64,000 bases of DNA from Cyathus striatus (taxonomy: Eukaryota; Basidiomycota; Agaricomycetes; Agaricales; Nidulariaceae). The stretch covers positions 1,364,001 to 1,428,000 of the forward strand of contig JAOVFP010000001.1 of the NCBI GenBank assembly GCA_025738555.1. The letters run 5' to 3'. The notes beneath the pieces were generated by a model, which made no database searches, was not told the origin of the DNA, and saw only the letters and a list, made by a program, of their open reading frames with translations. This document shows, in pieces, positions 22,179 to 32,990 of the stretch (positions are counted from its first letter, which is position 1; each line of letters begins with the position of its first letter). The translations under genes were made by a program, and so were the position numbers.

Positions 22179-24671
22179 TTATAATGTATATCGAAATCCA
22201 GGGGCCTTATCTCCCATCTCTTTCAATTCATTCTCCTCATATTGGCCACTCTGACTTTCAAACGCTAGCGCCTTCGCCTTATTTACATGCCTGTATACGA
22301 TCACCGCAATTGGAACCAAACTAAGTCCGATACCAATGAACATCAGTTCCAAGGCATCTATAACGGCTTAACACCAGTAGATTATTAGAAGGATGAGAAA
22401 GAAACATACGTCCAAATATGAATCGAGGCTTATCCTTGGTACGATACATATTTGAAGCAATTGCGCCACCAAAGTTACCTATCCCTATATAGATACCCAA
22501 CGAGATGCCGCGCTTGTAATGGCCCACAATATTATTTCCTAGCCTAGCATGATTAGGCTAAGACATGATAGATGATATACTAACAGGTTGACTTACCATG
22601 CAATAACACCAGGAAATCCAGCGTAACCAGCTAGGCAGAGATATGTACCAAAGTACTTTATCCCAACTCCGGCGTTGGAAATATTTATGGCGTAACCGAT
22701 CAACGACAAGATAAGTCCAGCGTATATAAACGGAGAGCGCATCCTAAATTTATCGGAGAAGTATGAAAATGCATATATGAGCATCGCTGATAATCAGTCT
22801 TTTATAAAAGGTGCCATTAAATCTTGAAGCTTTTAAAAACGCACTAGTAATGATGTAAGGAGGTATAGTCAACAACTGGCTTATGGGTACTGAATACCCA
22901 AATCTACTAAGAATTCGTAAAGCTGAGCGAGATTGGGCCGAAGAGACTCAGGCTTACGAGTTGATGATAGTTCTATATTCATAGACACATATCAGCAAGA
23001 CTTAGTAACGCACGGATAAGGAAAAGGCTCACGGCAAGAATAAAGTAATTCCAGAGACTATGCACATACGGGCCTTATGAGGCACTAACCGTGCTTACAA
23101 GGTGGGATAACTTACTAGGGACAGAGACCGAAATGAAAATTGGAATATGAAGCCAGAGCTATAAAGATATAGTTCTTAATGCAGTGCATAATGGAAATGA
23201 CTCTAACCTTCCAATCAGATAGTGCTTCCCATATATGCCTACGCTCAAAATGTTCTTCTTCGCCAACAGATGATATATCATGCTCTTCGCAGAGTGAGAC
23301 TCGCGCTTAATTAAATTAAGATGATGCTTACTTTTAATTGCAATGATGTAAGCACGTTCCTCCGGAGTAAGAAATCCTGCACTATATGGAAAATCAACCA
23401 TAACTGACAGAAAAGCTCAACACCATCGCTAACAGTCTAAATCAGAGCAACTTTAAAACACACCGAAGAACGCAAGTACACCGACAAGAACAGTCACAAT
23501 ACCCTCCAAAATCTTCATCGAACAAACATTGTCAGATATAATATAGCCACCATCAAGTTATCGAAGACATACGAAAATCCAAGACCACCCTAGTAGTCCC
23601 TTAACACTAGACATAAACCCAATACCATACGCTAATAGACCCGAAAGAGCTCCAGATAGAGAAGATGCTCCGTAGAACAGCCCAATGCGAAACTGGAGTT
23701 TGTGGCGAGGGTACCAAAGTGTCAAACTAATATCACATATAAGATCGTGACATGCAAGAGGGAAGATTAATCACTAGTATACAATACCGGGAAATATTCC
23801 TGCTTCCGCTATACCAAGAAGTGTGCGACATACGAGTAGTTGGTGGTATCTTTTTTCATATAATTTGAAAGTGCTTATATAGGTAGTAGGTAATGCTCAT
23901 GTTTTTACGAACCCCGTGGCAGTTCTGACAGGGAATGATGTTCAGACAGTAAGAAAAGATGATACGGGGAGATATAGAATGCTCACGTGATTATACCAAA
24001 CATAACCTGTCAGTGTTCAGCACTAAAATTGTAGTTGGTGGGTAGGAACGTAGGTGCCTATCGTAATTCCTGGGAGTCATCTAATACCGCACCACGATCA
24101 ACTTATAAAGTAGTTTTATGAAAGGGAATATACCTCGACGGACGTAATTTCTTCAGAACCAAGCTGTTACTGTTATAAGCAGTCGAGAATAGCACACCAA
24201 TATATTCACTTACTTTGAAGGAAGTTCAGAGAGACAATATGTCTACAGACATCAGTCACCTTTAAACAACTGCTTAGAAAAACCTACGATGTAATACATT
24301 GTCTACAAGAGTCGCGTCAGCATCTAATCTCTTATCAGTGATAAATAATACCAAAGCTATGTTGAATTCGTTCCCCACAAGGTTCAGCTGTGTCTCCAAA
24401 CCCTGAAGCCTGGCATTTCCGATGTTACCTAAGGTTTACACTGCTGAGTACATTCCGAATAAAAGAGGAAGAGAGCCATACCTCGATCAAGATACGAGCA
24501 AAAGTATAGCAGCGTGACTATGGGAATTAGTTTAAGATCGACTTTACGCCATATCCTGCGTTCTTCCAAGACCGAAAGGGTAGGAGGATGAGGAAAGTCA
24601 ACGACTAAATCATCCATGGACTCTTTTTCTAATGCTGGTTGGGTGTATGGTTCTTCTGAAATCTTGTCCAT
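22179..24671 (-). CDS. MFS transporter, allantoate-permease (Dal5) type
   Basis: This is an intron-rich gene on the minus strand. Exon 1 begins MDKISEEP and holds WRKVDLKLIPIVTLLYFCSYLDR. It splices through an intron at about 24476-24430 to GNIGNARLQGLETQLNLVGNEFN, the family's first loop. Further exons give NSLVLKKLRPSR, LWYPRHKLQFRIGLFYGASSLSG with GLLAYGIGF, VDFPYSAGFLTPEERAYI, SDKFRMRSPFIYAGLI, YKRGISLGIYIGIGNFGGAI with SNMYRTKD, and a tail ending FRYTL before TAA at 22179. These are landmark segments of the anion:cation symporter family (allantoate, nicotinate and related small carboxylates), with about 12 TM helices in the plasma membrane. I did not resolve every splice site, but no clear disabling change was seen. 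Substrate cannot be assigned. Confidence 0.8.
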
Positions 24672-24699
24672 ATATTGGTGAATGCTATAAATAGGAGTA

Positions 24700-26560
24700 T
24701 TACTAGAGACTAGTATACTTACCTGGAGGTATGAGTTCCTATGACAGCCTGTCAAACGATACCCGAGGACCATACGGAAGCTGAGAAAACTTACGACGAG
24801 TATTAGCCAATACATGGCGAATATTTTTCGGACAGCGCGTAGTACATTAAAGACGAAAGGTCTGTAATCTTCACCTTGATACAAGTTTACGCGATATATA
24901 TAATTCCTGTAACTTAAAGAACGAAATAGTTAGATAACAGAGCTAAAAAGCAAGATCCCTATCCTAGACCATCCACTATCGATTTAAGTAATGATTAATC
25001 CCACAATCTTCATGCCACATTTGCTTGGGATCTTCAGCTCCAGCGCGCAAGCATTCGGAGATCCTATTGCCTCCTCAAGTTTATAAGTAAGTTCAGGGTA
25101 CTGGGTGTGAAATCTCGAATGACTGCGCATACTTATCTGGCCTGTAGCACTATAAGTGGAATGAGGGGCTTAGTATCAACGCGGTAAAGGTTATAGTTGT
25201 CACGATTGCGTACATTTCTTGTTTCACGTGCTACCTGCAAAGAAGAGGATGCAGAGCTTAAATTCCATCGGATGCTTCCTTCAATCACGGTGAACAGAAT
25301 GAAGGCCAGGCACCGTCCTCGGAGGGATGATTAGTGACTCGATTCAGCGTGTGGTATGCAACGAAGGGGAGTATGACGGGGATATCATTGAGGAGACTTT
25401 CTAATCTGCGTAGAACCGGCAATACAACAGGACCCAGTACAAGTGCGTCTCTGCCTGGAGCGTTCGTTGTAAATGTGACAGGCCCTTCCCATACGCCTGT
25501 AAGCAAAAGAATGGAAATAGTACTGAAGGCAGATCTACCATTCCCAACGCTTCTGGACATTATGCAATGCATGCTTCCGAGTCTTATCCTCGTCGAGACC
25601 CAATAAAACGTACTTCGCTACATTATCCACTTCAACGTCAACATATACATTGTCCCATCCATAGAAGAAAAGACTCAAGACTCACAGAATAAAAACTATA
25701 GGATGTACACAGATAAATCTTACGTATTTCGGTAACCCATCTATTTGTTCGACGGTCTCATACACATAGGCTACACCGAAGTACGAAATACGTCAGAATG
25801 GGCCGTTTATGATGAATAGCAACTTGTTATTCGCCTAGGCTCTAGAGACCTATTCGGACAAAATATAATGAACAAATTCGAGGTCTAACGCCAACCAGAA
25901 CATGATCATTGGCCAGGGAAAATGATCGGTGCTTTGGGCTTTCGACAAGAGTCATGTACGGGGGAAATGAATTCAAAACATAGATTGTGATCTAGGAACT
26001 TCGAAACCATCAACTTAAGCACACTAATGGAAAATAATAATAGCCGAGTAACCCACCGGTCAAATTCGACAACCTAAAGTCTCAAACAACCACGAGGTTC
26101 TCGGCCCATCTTCGATTTCCCAAACCTATTTTTCCTCTGGGAAGCAGAGGTCCTTGAGGTACCAGCACCGTAAGAGGTCAAATCGACTTCGGGGTAGGTC
26201 GAGGCTCTAGAGGGGCGGCGATACGAGCGGAGGGTATTTGGAGTAATGCAATATAGAGGGAAAGATGGTACAAGAAGAGACGTAAGGAGAGAATTGGTGC
26301 GACAATGATAGAGTGAAACGCGTACACCGCGTCAGTGCCATGGTGGAATGAAGCGTATCAGTGGAGCTCTAGGTTCGCTATGGTTGCTGTAGATATGAAT
26401 CGTATAACCAGTGACCAAGTATCTTGCTAAGTGAGCGCTCCCCGAGGGTACTGCGAAAAGTAGACGTTATGGCTCAGTTGGTACATTGGTAGATATCGTA
26501 CATGTCCATCCGTAGAGACAAGTTCGTACATTCATTCGTCATGGTTCTGTGCACCTCCTA
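24700..26560. other. Intergenic, no supported gene
   Basis: A minus-strand frame of 95 codons at 25285-25572 (LVLGPVVLPVLRRLESLLNDI) is the only candidate. I cannot connect it to exons or a family. Confidence 0.4.
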
Positions 26561-26564
26561 CGCT

Positions 26565-26982
26565 TCAATGAGTACAAATTTCTAAAATAACATGACGAAA
26601 GAGCGTACCATTTCCATTCCCAACATGTCTATCCAAAGCCCTCCACGCTCCTTCCATATAATCCCACTCAAAAAGCCACGGGACGTTGTGCAGAGTGTAC
26701 TTCTCGTATATCCCCATCCAATACAATCTATCCACGCTCACGAATCATCAGCGCCCTGCTATTCCAATAAAATGCACAGAGAAGAGCTCACAGGAGAAAA
26801 ACGACAACGCCATACATCCAGTCCAGCGTATTTGGCGCAGTGTTTTTGCCTAAATACGAGAGGAGGGCTTTAAAGAATCCGAAGCCGGCTGTGAGCACTA
26901 CGACGAGGATTCGATAGCCTGTTAGTCTAGGGTGTCGATGTCGATGGAGGCGGTGCGCGTAGCGAGTTATTGTTTCGTCCAT
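26565..26982 (-). CDS. Small membrane protein, unknown
   Basis: Two exons (26982-26792 and 26727-26565), joined across a 64-bp GTGAGC..GATAG intron, give a 117-residue protein. It has a basic N-terminus (YAHRLHRHRHPRLTGYR), a hydrophobic helix (ILVVVLTAGFGFFKALLSY), a short loop with APNTLDWMYG, a second helix that continues over the splice (VVVFLLLYWMGIY) and a Trp-rich segment (VPWLFEWDYMEGAW). The splice keeps the second helix intact, which supports the model. It resembles small two-TM proteins of unknown function in mushrooms. No role is inferred. Confidence 0.6.
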
Positions 26983-27656
26983 GGGTGGCCTTGGTTGAAT
27001 GAGAAGGGGAAAAGTAGGGTTGCTCGAAGCTTTTTGAGAGGGTGTTGAGGTACTATATGTAAGACTGTTTAGACGATGAGGAGAGAGCTGTGCGGATTGC
27101 CAGCCTTCAGGCCCAGGTACGAGGTTGTCACAAGCTGTCAGCTGTGGCAACTTCGGTCATTCGAATCGTTCGATTGTCGCGGATGATATCGAACTAGGCG
27201 CCAACCGTAGTAAACCACAGCACTCCGAAGAAGTTTTATAACATTAGAGATTCGAACATATGAGATGGGATAGTAGAATGTGTTGGCGCGGCGCTCGAGA
27301 GACAGGTTGGAATTTGAAAATAAGCGAAGCAAACGAACAACAAACCGGGTTTTACCGTCACCGGCCTTTGAATTATGTAAGACAGCACTCGCTTAGACCT
27401 AGCGCTCAATACCGCTCGGTCAGACGGTCAGATCAACTTTCGCCATCAACTTTCGCCACCTTCAAAGATGAATGCAATACATACTTACTTCAGTTCCGCC
27501 TCAGATCTAAGATCTCACAATTTTTTAGAATACGATGCTATATACATGAAATAGATTGTACCAACTAGTGGGCCCCTGCGGAGAACGGTTCTGAGCACTA
27601 AAAAGTGCTGGGAACTCCTAAGCTTTCTTCAGCCTGTAATCTTTTTAGTCTAATCA

Positions 27657-27947
27657 TCACCCATCGCCATCCGATTGTTCATCCGTATCAGACGTCGGAG
27701 TATTGCTGTTTATTACACCGCTGAGAGCAGAACTACCAGCTTGCATTTCGACGTCTTGCGTTGCACTGGTATGTTTGATATACATCGCTTGTCGAGAGTC
27801 CAACGGCTCGACCTGAGTAAACTCTCTCGCGTAAGAACCAATTCCATCAAGTTCATCACTCCATCCTGGAGGAATATGTTCAGATAAATTATGAAATTTT
27901 TGTTCGTCAATCGGATCTCGTGTGGATTGCTCATTTTGAGCAGGCAT
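27657..27947 (-). other. Unidentified 96-codon frame
   Basis: Acidic, Ser/Asp-rich C-terminus (TPTSDTDEQSDGDG) and a non-repetitive start (MPAQNEQSTRDPIDEQKF). It abuts the repeat beginning near 27.95 kb and could be the last exon of a gene cut by that repeat, or chance. Confidence 0.25.
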
Positions 27948-28600
27948 AGCAATATGTCATAAAAACCTGACTTACCATACAATGGATTGGGATGCGCTGT
28001 AAGGCCTTAAGGCACCAACCGCCGTACAAGGCATATTGTTGAACACGGATCCTTAAACATCATTAACAGGCTTGGTAGAGAACCTTATTACGCAATGTAG
28101 GAAGTGAGCAGTCTTATAACATACTCAACATACTCACACCATTAAATGGCTTGTAAGGACATGTAGGAACCATTCGAAAAAGTGCTTAATTTTACCTTGA
28201 AAATTTATTTTATTTATAAAAGTTTAAAGACAAGATAGAAATATTTCAATTCTATTTCAAAGTTGATACAAACTACCACCGGAACATTAAGGAATTGTAA
28301 GTAATAAGTACTACTAATACTATGGTTAGTGTGCTCACTACATGTTAGGAATCACCTACCGCGATTTACTTACCTTTATATGATTTACTTACAAGTTACT
28401 ACTACTCTACTAAGTCTTGATACAACAACGGTGAAAAGCTGTTGCCCTTTTATGTGTTTTGGGTGGGTGCCTTAGTCAGCTTGGAACCGGATCTTGTACA
28501 GTCTGGACTCGGGGCCAAATGAATACTTTACCCTGGCCAATCTAGACCGAGTCGTTGTCAGTCTACACCCTCATGCATGTGACAGTCGTTTTTTACATAA
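27944..28600 (+). repeat. Dispersed repeat, copy 1 (partner at 61.8-62.9 kb)
   Basis: It begins GCAATATGTCATAAAAACC. It shares caatggattgggatgc, taaggccttaaggca, acaaggca.attgttgaacac and, further in, ccttagtcagcttgg..ccggatcttgtacagtct in the same order with the reverse strand of 62.9-62.3 kb. It is shorter than the other copy. Confidence 0.6.
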
Positions 28601-28885
28601 TATGTAGCATATGTCATATCAGACTTATACAAGAGTCGAAACAAAATGAAGTAAGATGAGCACTTGAAAATGGGCGGCACAATGACTGCGGCTAATTCTT
28701 TGAGGTCTTACAGTAACCAAGCGGTAATACCTTAACATTGAAAGATAGCGTTAAGATTATGAAAGTCTCAGAGGGGTGTCAGCCAAATTTATCATTTAAC
28801 AGCAGTGTTATATGATATGGGATATCATATAAGGTCTGAGTTTTATGAGTGAGGCATATACTATATGTATATACAGGCTATTCAT

Positions 28886-29515
28886 AAGTACTCATTACTT
28901 TATGCTTATTATTATTGTGATAGTATTATGAGTACTCATAAGTACTCATTACTTTATGTTTCCTATTATTATTGTAATGGTACTGTGGGTAATCATAAGT
29001 ACTCATTACTTTGTATTTCCTATTGTTATTGTAATGGTATTGTGGGTACTCATAAATACTCATTACTTTATGCTTTCTATTATTATTGTAATGGTATTAT
29101 GGGTACTCATAAGTACTCATTACTTTATGCTTGCTATTATTATTGTAATGGTATTAGGAGTACTCATAAGCACTCATTACTTCATATTTCCTATTATTAT
29201 TGTAATGGTATTAGGAGTACTCATAAGCACTCATTACTTTGTATTTCCTATTGTTATTGTAATGGTATTGTGGGTACTCATAAATACTCATTACTTTATG
29301 CTTTCTATTATTATTGTAATGGTATTATGGGTACTCATAAGTACTCATTACTTTATATTTCCTATTGTTATTGTAATAGTATTAAGAGTACTCATAAGTG
29401 CTTATTACTTTATATTTCCTATTGTTATTGTAATGGTATTATGAGTACTCATAAGCACTCATTACTTTATTAATGTGGGTACTCATAAGTACTCATTGCT
29501 ATTACAGATTACTAG
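28886..29515 (+). repeat. 57-bp minisatellite, left arm (about 11 units)
   Basis: Units of actcataagtactcattact then ttatgtttcctattattatt then gtaatggtat, 57 bp each. Because 57 is 19 codons, any stop-free unit keeps long frames open in more than one phase. The 202-codon frame here is therefore repeat translation, not evidence for a gene. Confidence 0.9.
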
Positions 29516-29520
29516 TTGAT

Positions 29521-30003
29521 CTGCGCTTCACATATTTCCCACGCTTCGCATTTGTCACGTACTTCACGCGCGTCACGTTCGTCACACATATTCCCGCGCC
29601 TCATATTTCTCCTGCGCATTGCATTTGTCACGTACTTCATGCGCGTCACGTTCATCACACATATTCCCGCGCCTCATATTTTTCCCACGTATCGCATTTG
29701 TCACGTTATTCACGCGCGTCACGTTCGTCATACATATTCCCGCGCTTCGCAGTTGTCACATACTTCCCGCGTGTCACGCTTGTCACATATATTCCCGCGC
29801 TTCACATCTGTCACATTTGCTGCGCGTCACGTTCGTCACATATATTCACGCGCATCACATTTGTCACATTCTTCCCGCCCGTCACGTCTGTCACGCATAT
29901 TCCCGCGCATCAATGCATCATACATTTCCCACACATCATATTTGTGACAATTTTCGCGCGTGTCACGTCTGTCACAATTCTCCCACACTACGCATATATC
30001 GCA
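29521..30003 (+). repeat. GTCACG-rich imperfect repeats, left arm
   Basis: Alternating gcgcgtcacgttcgtcac, atattcccgcgc and catttgtcac blocks of about 18-36 bp with variable order; CpG-rich. Confidence 0.8.
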
Positions 30004-30269
30004 CTTGTCACGCTTTAGCGCGTTTGTCACGCTTTAGCGCGTTTGTCACGCTTTAGCGCGTTTGTCACGCTTTAGCGCGTTTGTCACGCTTTAGCGCGTT
30101 TGTCACGCTTTAGCGCGTTTGTCACGCTTTAGCGCGTTTGTCACGCTTTAGCGCGTTTGTCACGCTTTAGCGCGTTTGTCACGCTTTAGCGCGTTTGTCA
30201 CGCTTTAGCGCGTTTGTCACGCTTTAGCGCGTTTGTCACGCTTTAGCGCGTTTGTCACGCTTTAGCGCG
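30004..30269 (+). repeat. 19-bp satellite, left arm, 14 units
   Basis: Fourteen consecutive copies of TTTGTCACGCTTTAGCGCG (first base varies), followed by one degenerate unit. Each unit has the self-complementary arms CGCT..AGCG and three CpGs. Confidence 0.95.
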
Positions 30270-30479
30270 TTTGTCATGCTTTTATGCGCGTCACGCGTCA
30301 CGTTTGTCACGTTCTTTATAAGCGTTACGCTCTTATGCATGTCACACATCTCACATCTATTTGTCACGTATTTCACACTCGTCACACGTGTCACGTCTTT
30401 GAGGCGCGTCACGCCGTGACAATCTGCATGCATGTCACACTTTTCACATATGTTACATATGTCTTTTTTTTAAATGCAT

Positions 30480-31113
30480 CATGTGTTTTTCATGCATGTC
30501 ACATTTTTCAAGTGCATTGCAACTTTTTCACAAATACAATGCTTTCCAATCCCATCAGATTTTTCTGTCTCTACCACTATTCAAGTTGTCATGAGAGTGG
30601 AATAAGTATTTAATAGTAGAGTGAATTATATATGCAGATGAAATGATATGTACTTGTAGAATTGGAGATTGTAACACAGAAAATAACAATTAGAAAGTTA
30701 TAGAAGTGTGGTAGTAATAAGAAACTAGAATGAAAAATGTAGAGTATATATGTAGTTGAAGGCTTACCCACACTGACAGAGCATGAGAAATTTGGAAATG
30801 GGATGATATGATGTTTAATAATCAGAACTAGAGATGTAATAAATGACAAAGTAAAAACTATAATGGTTAGTCTGAATATGAGAGATGATGAGATCATTAT
30901 GATAGAAATGAATATTTTGGAAATATTTAACAACTGAACAGAAAAGGACATATACTAAAAGAATTACATATGGATAACAATCTGAAAGAATGGTCAGTAT
31001 ATGTGATTCCACATCACATCAAACTCATATGTCTCAGTCAATAAATGATCATGATTCTTGCATTAACCATTGGTTATTCTTATATCTTCAACACACATTA
31101 TTAAGTCCAATCA
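30480..31113. other. Loop DNA left of the Ngaro element, no gene
   Basis: AT-rich. No supported frame and no match to the 36.85-37.27 kb side. Confidence 0.5.
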
Positions 31114-31297
31114 AGATTCACACAGATAGTGATGATAGGAGCTACTGTGAGGAGGTGCCTACCGAAGATGTGTAGCACCTCGACACCGTTAAAGAAATTA
31201 CATTGCACACGTGATGTAATGAGCAGATGCCAACAAAATATAAGTACAACGCCAGAAAAAAAGCGGTGTGAGGCAGAAATAAGAGAAAGTGACTATA
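31114..31297 (-). repeat. Split direct repeat B2
   Basis: From agattcacacagatagtgat to gtgactata. It matches B1 except for four CpG-type substitutions and a one-base poly-A difference. Confidence 0.9.
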
Positions 31298-31344
31298 TAT
31301 CTAATATATACTTTTTAGTAAGAGTTGTGGATTGGGTGGGTGGG

Positions 31345-31654
31345 TAAAAAATTAGTAAGTACTCGAGAAGGACCTACTGGTGCGGGAGGAAGAGTGATGA
31401 GGATACTCGAAACGCAGCTTCCTCCTTGTACCGTGACCAGAGGGCCTAGATAAAAAGTGCCTAGCCCTAAGACGCGTAACGATGAAGCAATTCTAATTGA
31501 GTTGAGTTCCACATTCATTGAGAAGGTATGACATACCAATTCTCGACTGCAGGTGTCAGCCGCCCGTGATGTCACGTATTGACTTCACGGCCCACAGAAA
31601 AAAGCTTCCCATCTCTCATTGGCCCAGTGCAAGTTTTACAACTTGAACTATAAC
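31345..31654 (-). repeat. Split direct repeat A2
   Basis: A 310-bp repeat of A1 with three differences (a TG/CG and two CG/CA changes). It ends in gtgcaagttttacaacttga. Confidence 0.95.
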
Positions 31655-31660
31655 CAATTG

Positions 31661-31845
31661 AGATTCACACAGATAGTGATGATAGGAGCTACTGTGAGGA
31701 GGCGCCTACTGAAGATGTGTAGCGCCTCGACACCGTTAAAGAAATTACATTGCACACGTGATGTAATGAGCAGATGCCAACAAAATATAAGTACAACGCC
31801 AGAAAAAAAAGCGGCGTGAGGCAGAAATAAGAGAAAGTGACTATA
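31661..31845 (-). repeat. Split direct repeat B1
   Basis: Lies directly against A2 and keeps the CpGs that B2 has lost at three of the four variable sites. Confidence 0.9.
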
Positions 31846-32001
31846 GCTATTATGGTATTATAGATTTTAATATTATAGAATTTTTATTTTTATTTTTATT
31901 TTTATTTTTTAAAGAAATTTGTTTTTGTTTTATGTTTTGGTAGAAAACGCAATAGGGAGAATGAAAAAACACGTAAAGGGAAAGAGGGAAGAAAAAAAGC
32001 A

Positions 32002-32976
32002 TCAACGTAGCTCGTGTGGCAATTGTAAGGAAGCGATAAGGGTGGGATGTTTGCGAATATAAATCCGAAAAGCATCGGAATTCCACCAGCCTATCTGCTG
32101 GATTGAAGAATGCGGAATGCCGTGCTCTGCGAGTGCAGTTGCACCACCAGAGTGAAGCGAGTGGCCGGAAAATTGAGAACCAGCATAGCGGTGAAGGAAA
32201 GACAAAAAGAAAGTACGTGTTGGTGGAGTGCCATCAACACATAGCCAAAGTGCTCGGTGAAAAGGGTGCCTTTCATCTCGCAAATGAAGGTACTGAGTAA
32301 AAAGTAAAAATGGGTTTGGTCCACCGGCAAAGAGACGTTGCACTAGAATGATGTCCCCTTCGAAAGTGGTGTCGGCCTTATGAGTTGGTAGTGTAAACTG
32401 ATAGGCATGGGTACCATGAAACGAGACCGAGTGCCGTGATGGATATTTCTTGAGATCTCGGAGAGAGACAGTGTCGGGGTAGATGAGTTCCCCAAGTCGC
32501 AGAAGCGCATAGAATCCTGTGACCAAAATGGCGAGGCAAAGGAGATCATTATAGTCTGCTGAAGGAAAGACTAAATGACATATTGAGGTTAGGGTCTTGA
32601 GCGGTAGGGGGGGTTTGTGCATGGGTTTGGAGTAGCGCCGACGACGACAACCTTGCAAAGTGTTTCGCACGATGTCAGAGTTACGAGCTTGGTGAACATC
32701 AGGGTAGTATGGAGCGAGAAGTTTTACAATACCTGACAAGTAGGTAGTGAGCGTCGAAGATGATAAGGATGGTGCCATGTACACTAAGAAAAAACTGAGA
32801 GTGTTCTCAGTGGGTTCAAAAGGGAAGTGGTGTAGATTGCAGAAAGCGAGATAAGAGTTTAGAGCACTCGAATAATTAAGAACAGTGGAGTAGTCAATAG
32901 TGTAACCGAGGGTGATGGCGTGTTCTCGGAGGAGACGCTCATGGGTCCAAGGAGTACAGATAGGCTGCTTGGACTG
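32002..32976 (-). pseudogene. Tyrosine recombinase of the Ngaro element, catalytic Arg lost
   Basis: The open frame of 324 residues has an N-terminal core-binding region (PWTHERLLREHAITLGY, FFLVYMAPSLSSSTLTTYLS) and a catalytic domain. The first catalytic Arg is present (ALLRLGELI), as are the later aromatic position (IGWWNSDAF) and the nucleophile Tyr (RIYIRKHP). The second box reads GHSLHSGGAT where HxxR is expected: the codon at 32154-32152 is CAC instead of an Arg codon, a G-to-A change at a CpG. The Trp at IGWW may likewise replace an Arg. No ATG lies at the expected start, so it was probably expressed by frameshift or splicing from the upstream frame, which is one base out of phase. Confidence 0.85.
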
Positions 32977-32990
32977 TCAAAAGTGTGGGA

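Noticed and set aside
25285..25572. 95-codon frame as a gene
   Set aside because: The antisense strand is equally open, no splice partners were found and no motif was recognised.
26461..26520. tRNA-like ATGGCTCAGTTGGTACATTG as a tRNA gene
   Set aside because: Only a D-arm-like stretch. No anticodon stem, T-arm or acceptor pairing.
28865..29473. Long open frames (also 37873-39021 on the minus strand) as repetitive proteins
   Set aside because: The 57-bp period is a multiple of three, so frames stay open by arithmetic. There is no start context, domain or codon bias to support genes.
30004..30269. 19-bp array as a CRISPR array
   Set aside because: Units are contiguous with no variable spacers and the genome is eukaryotic.
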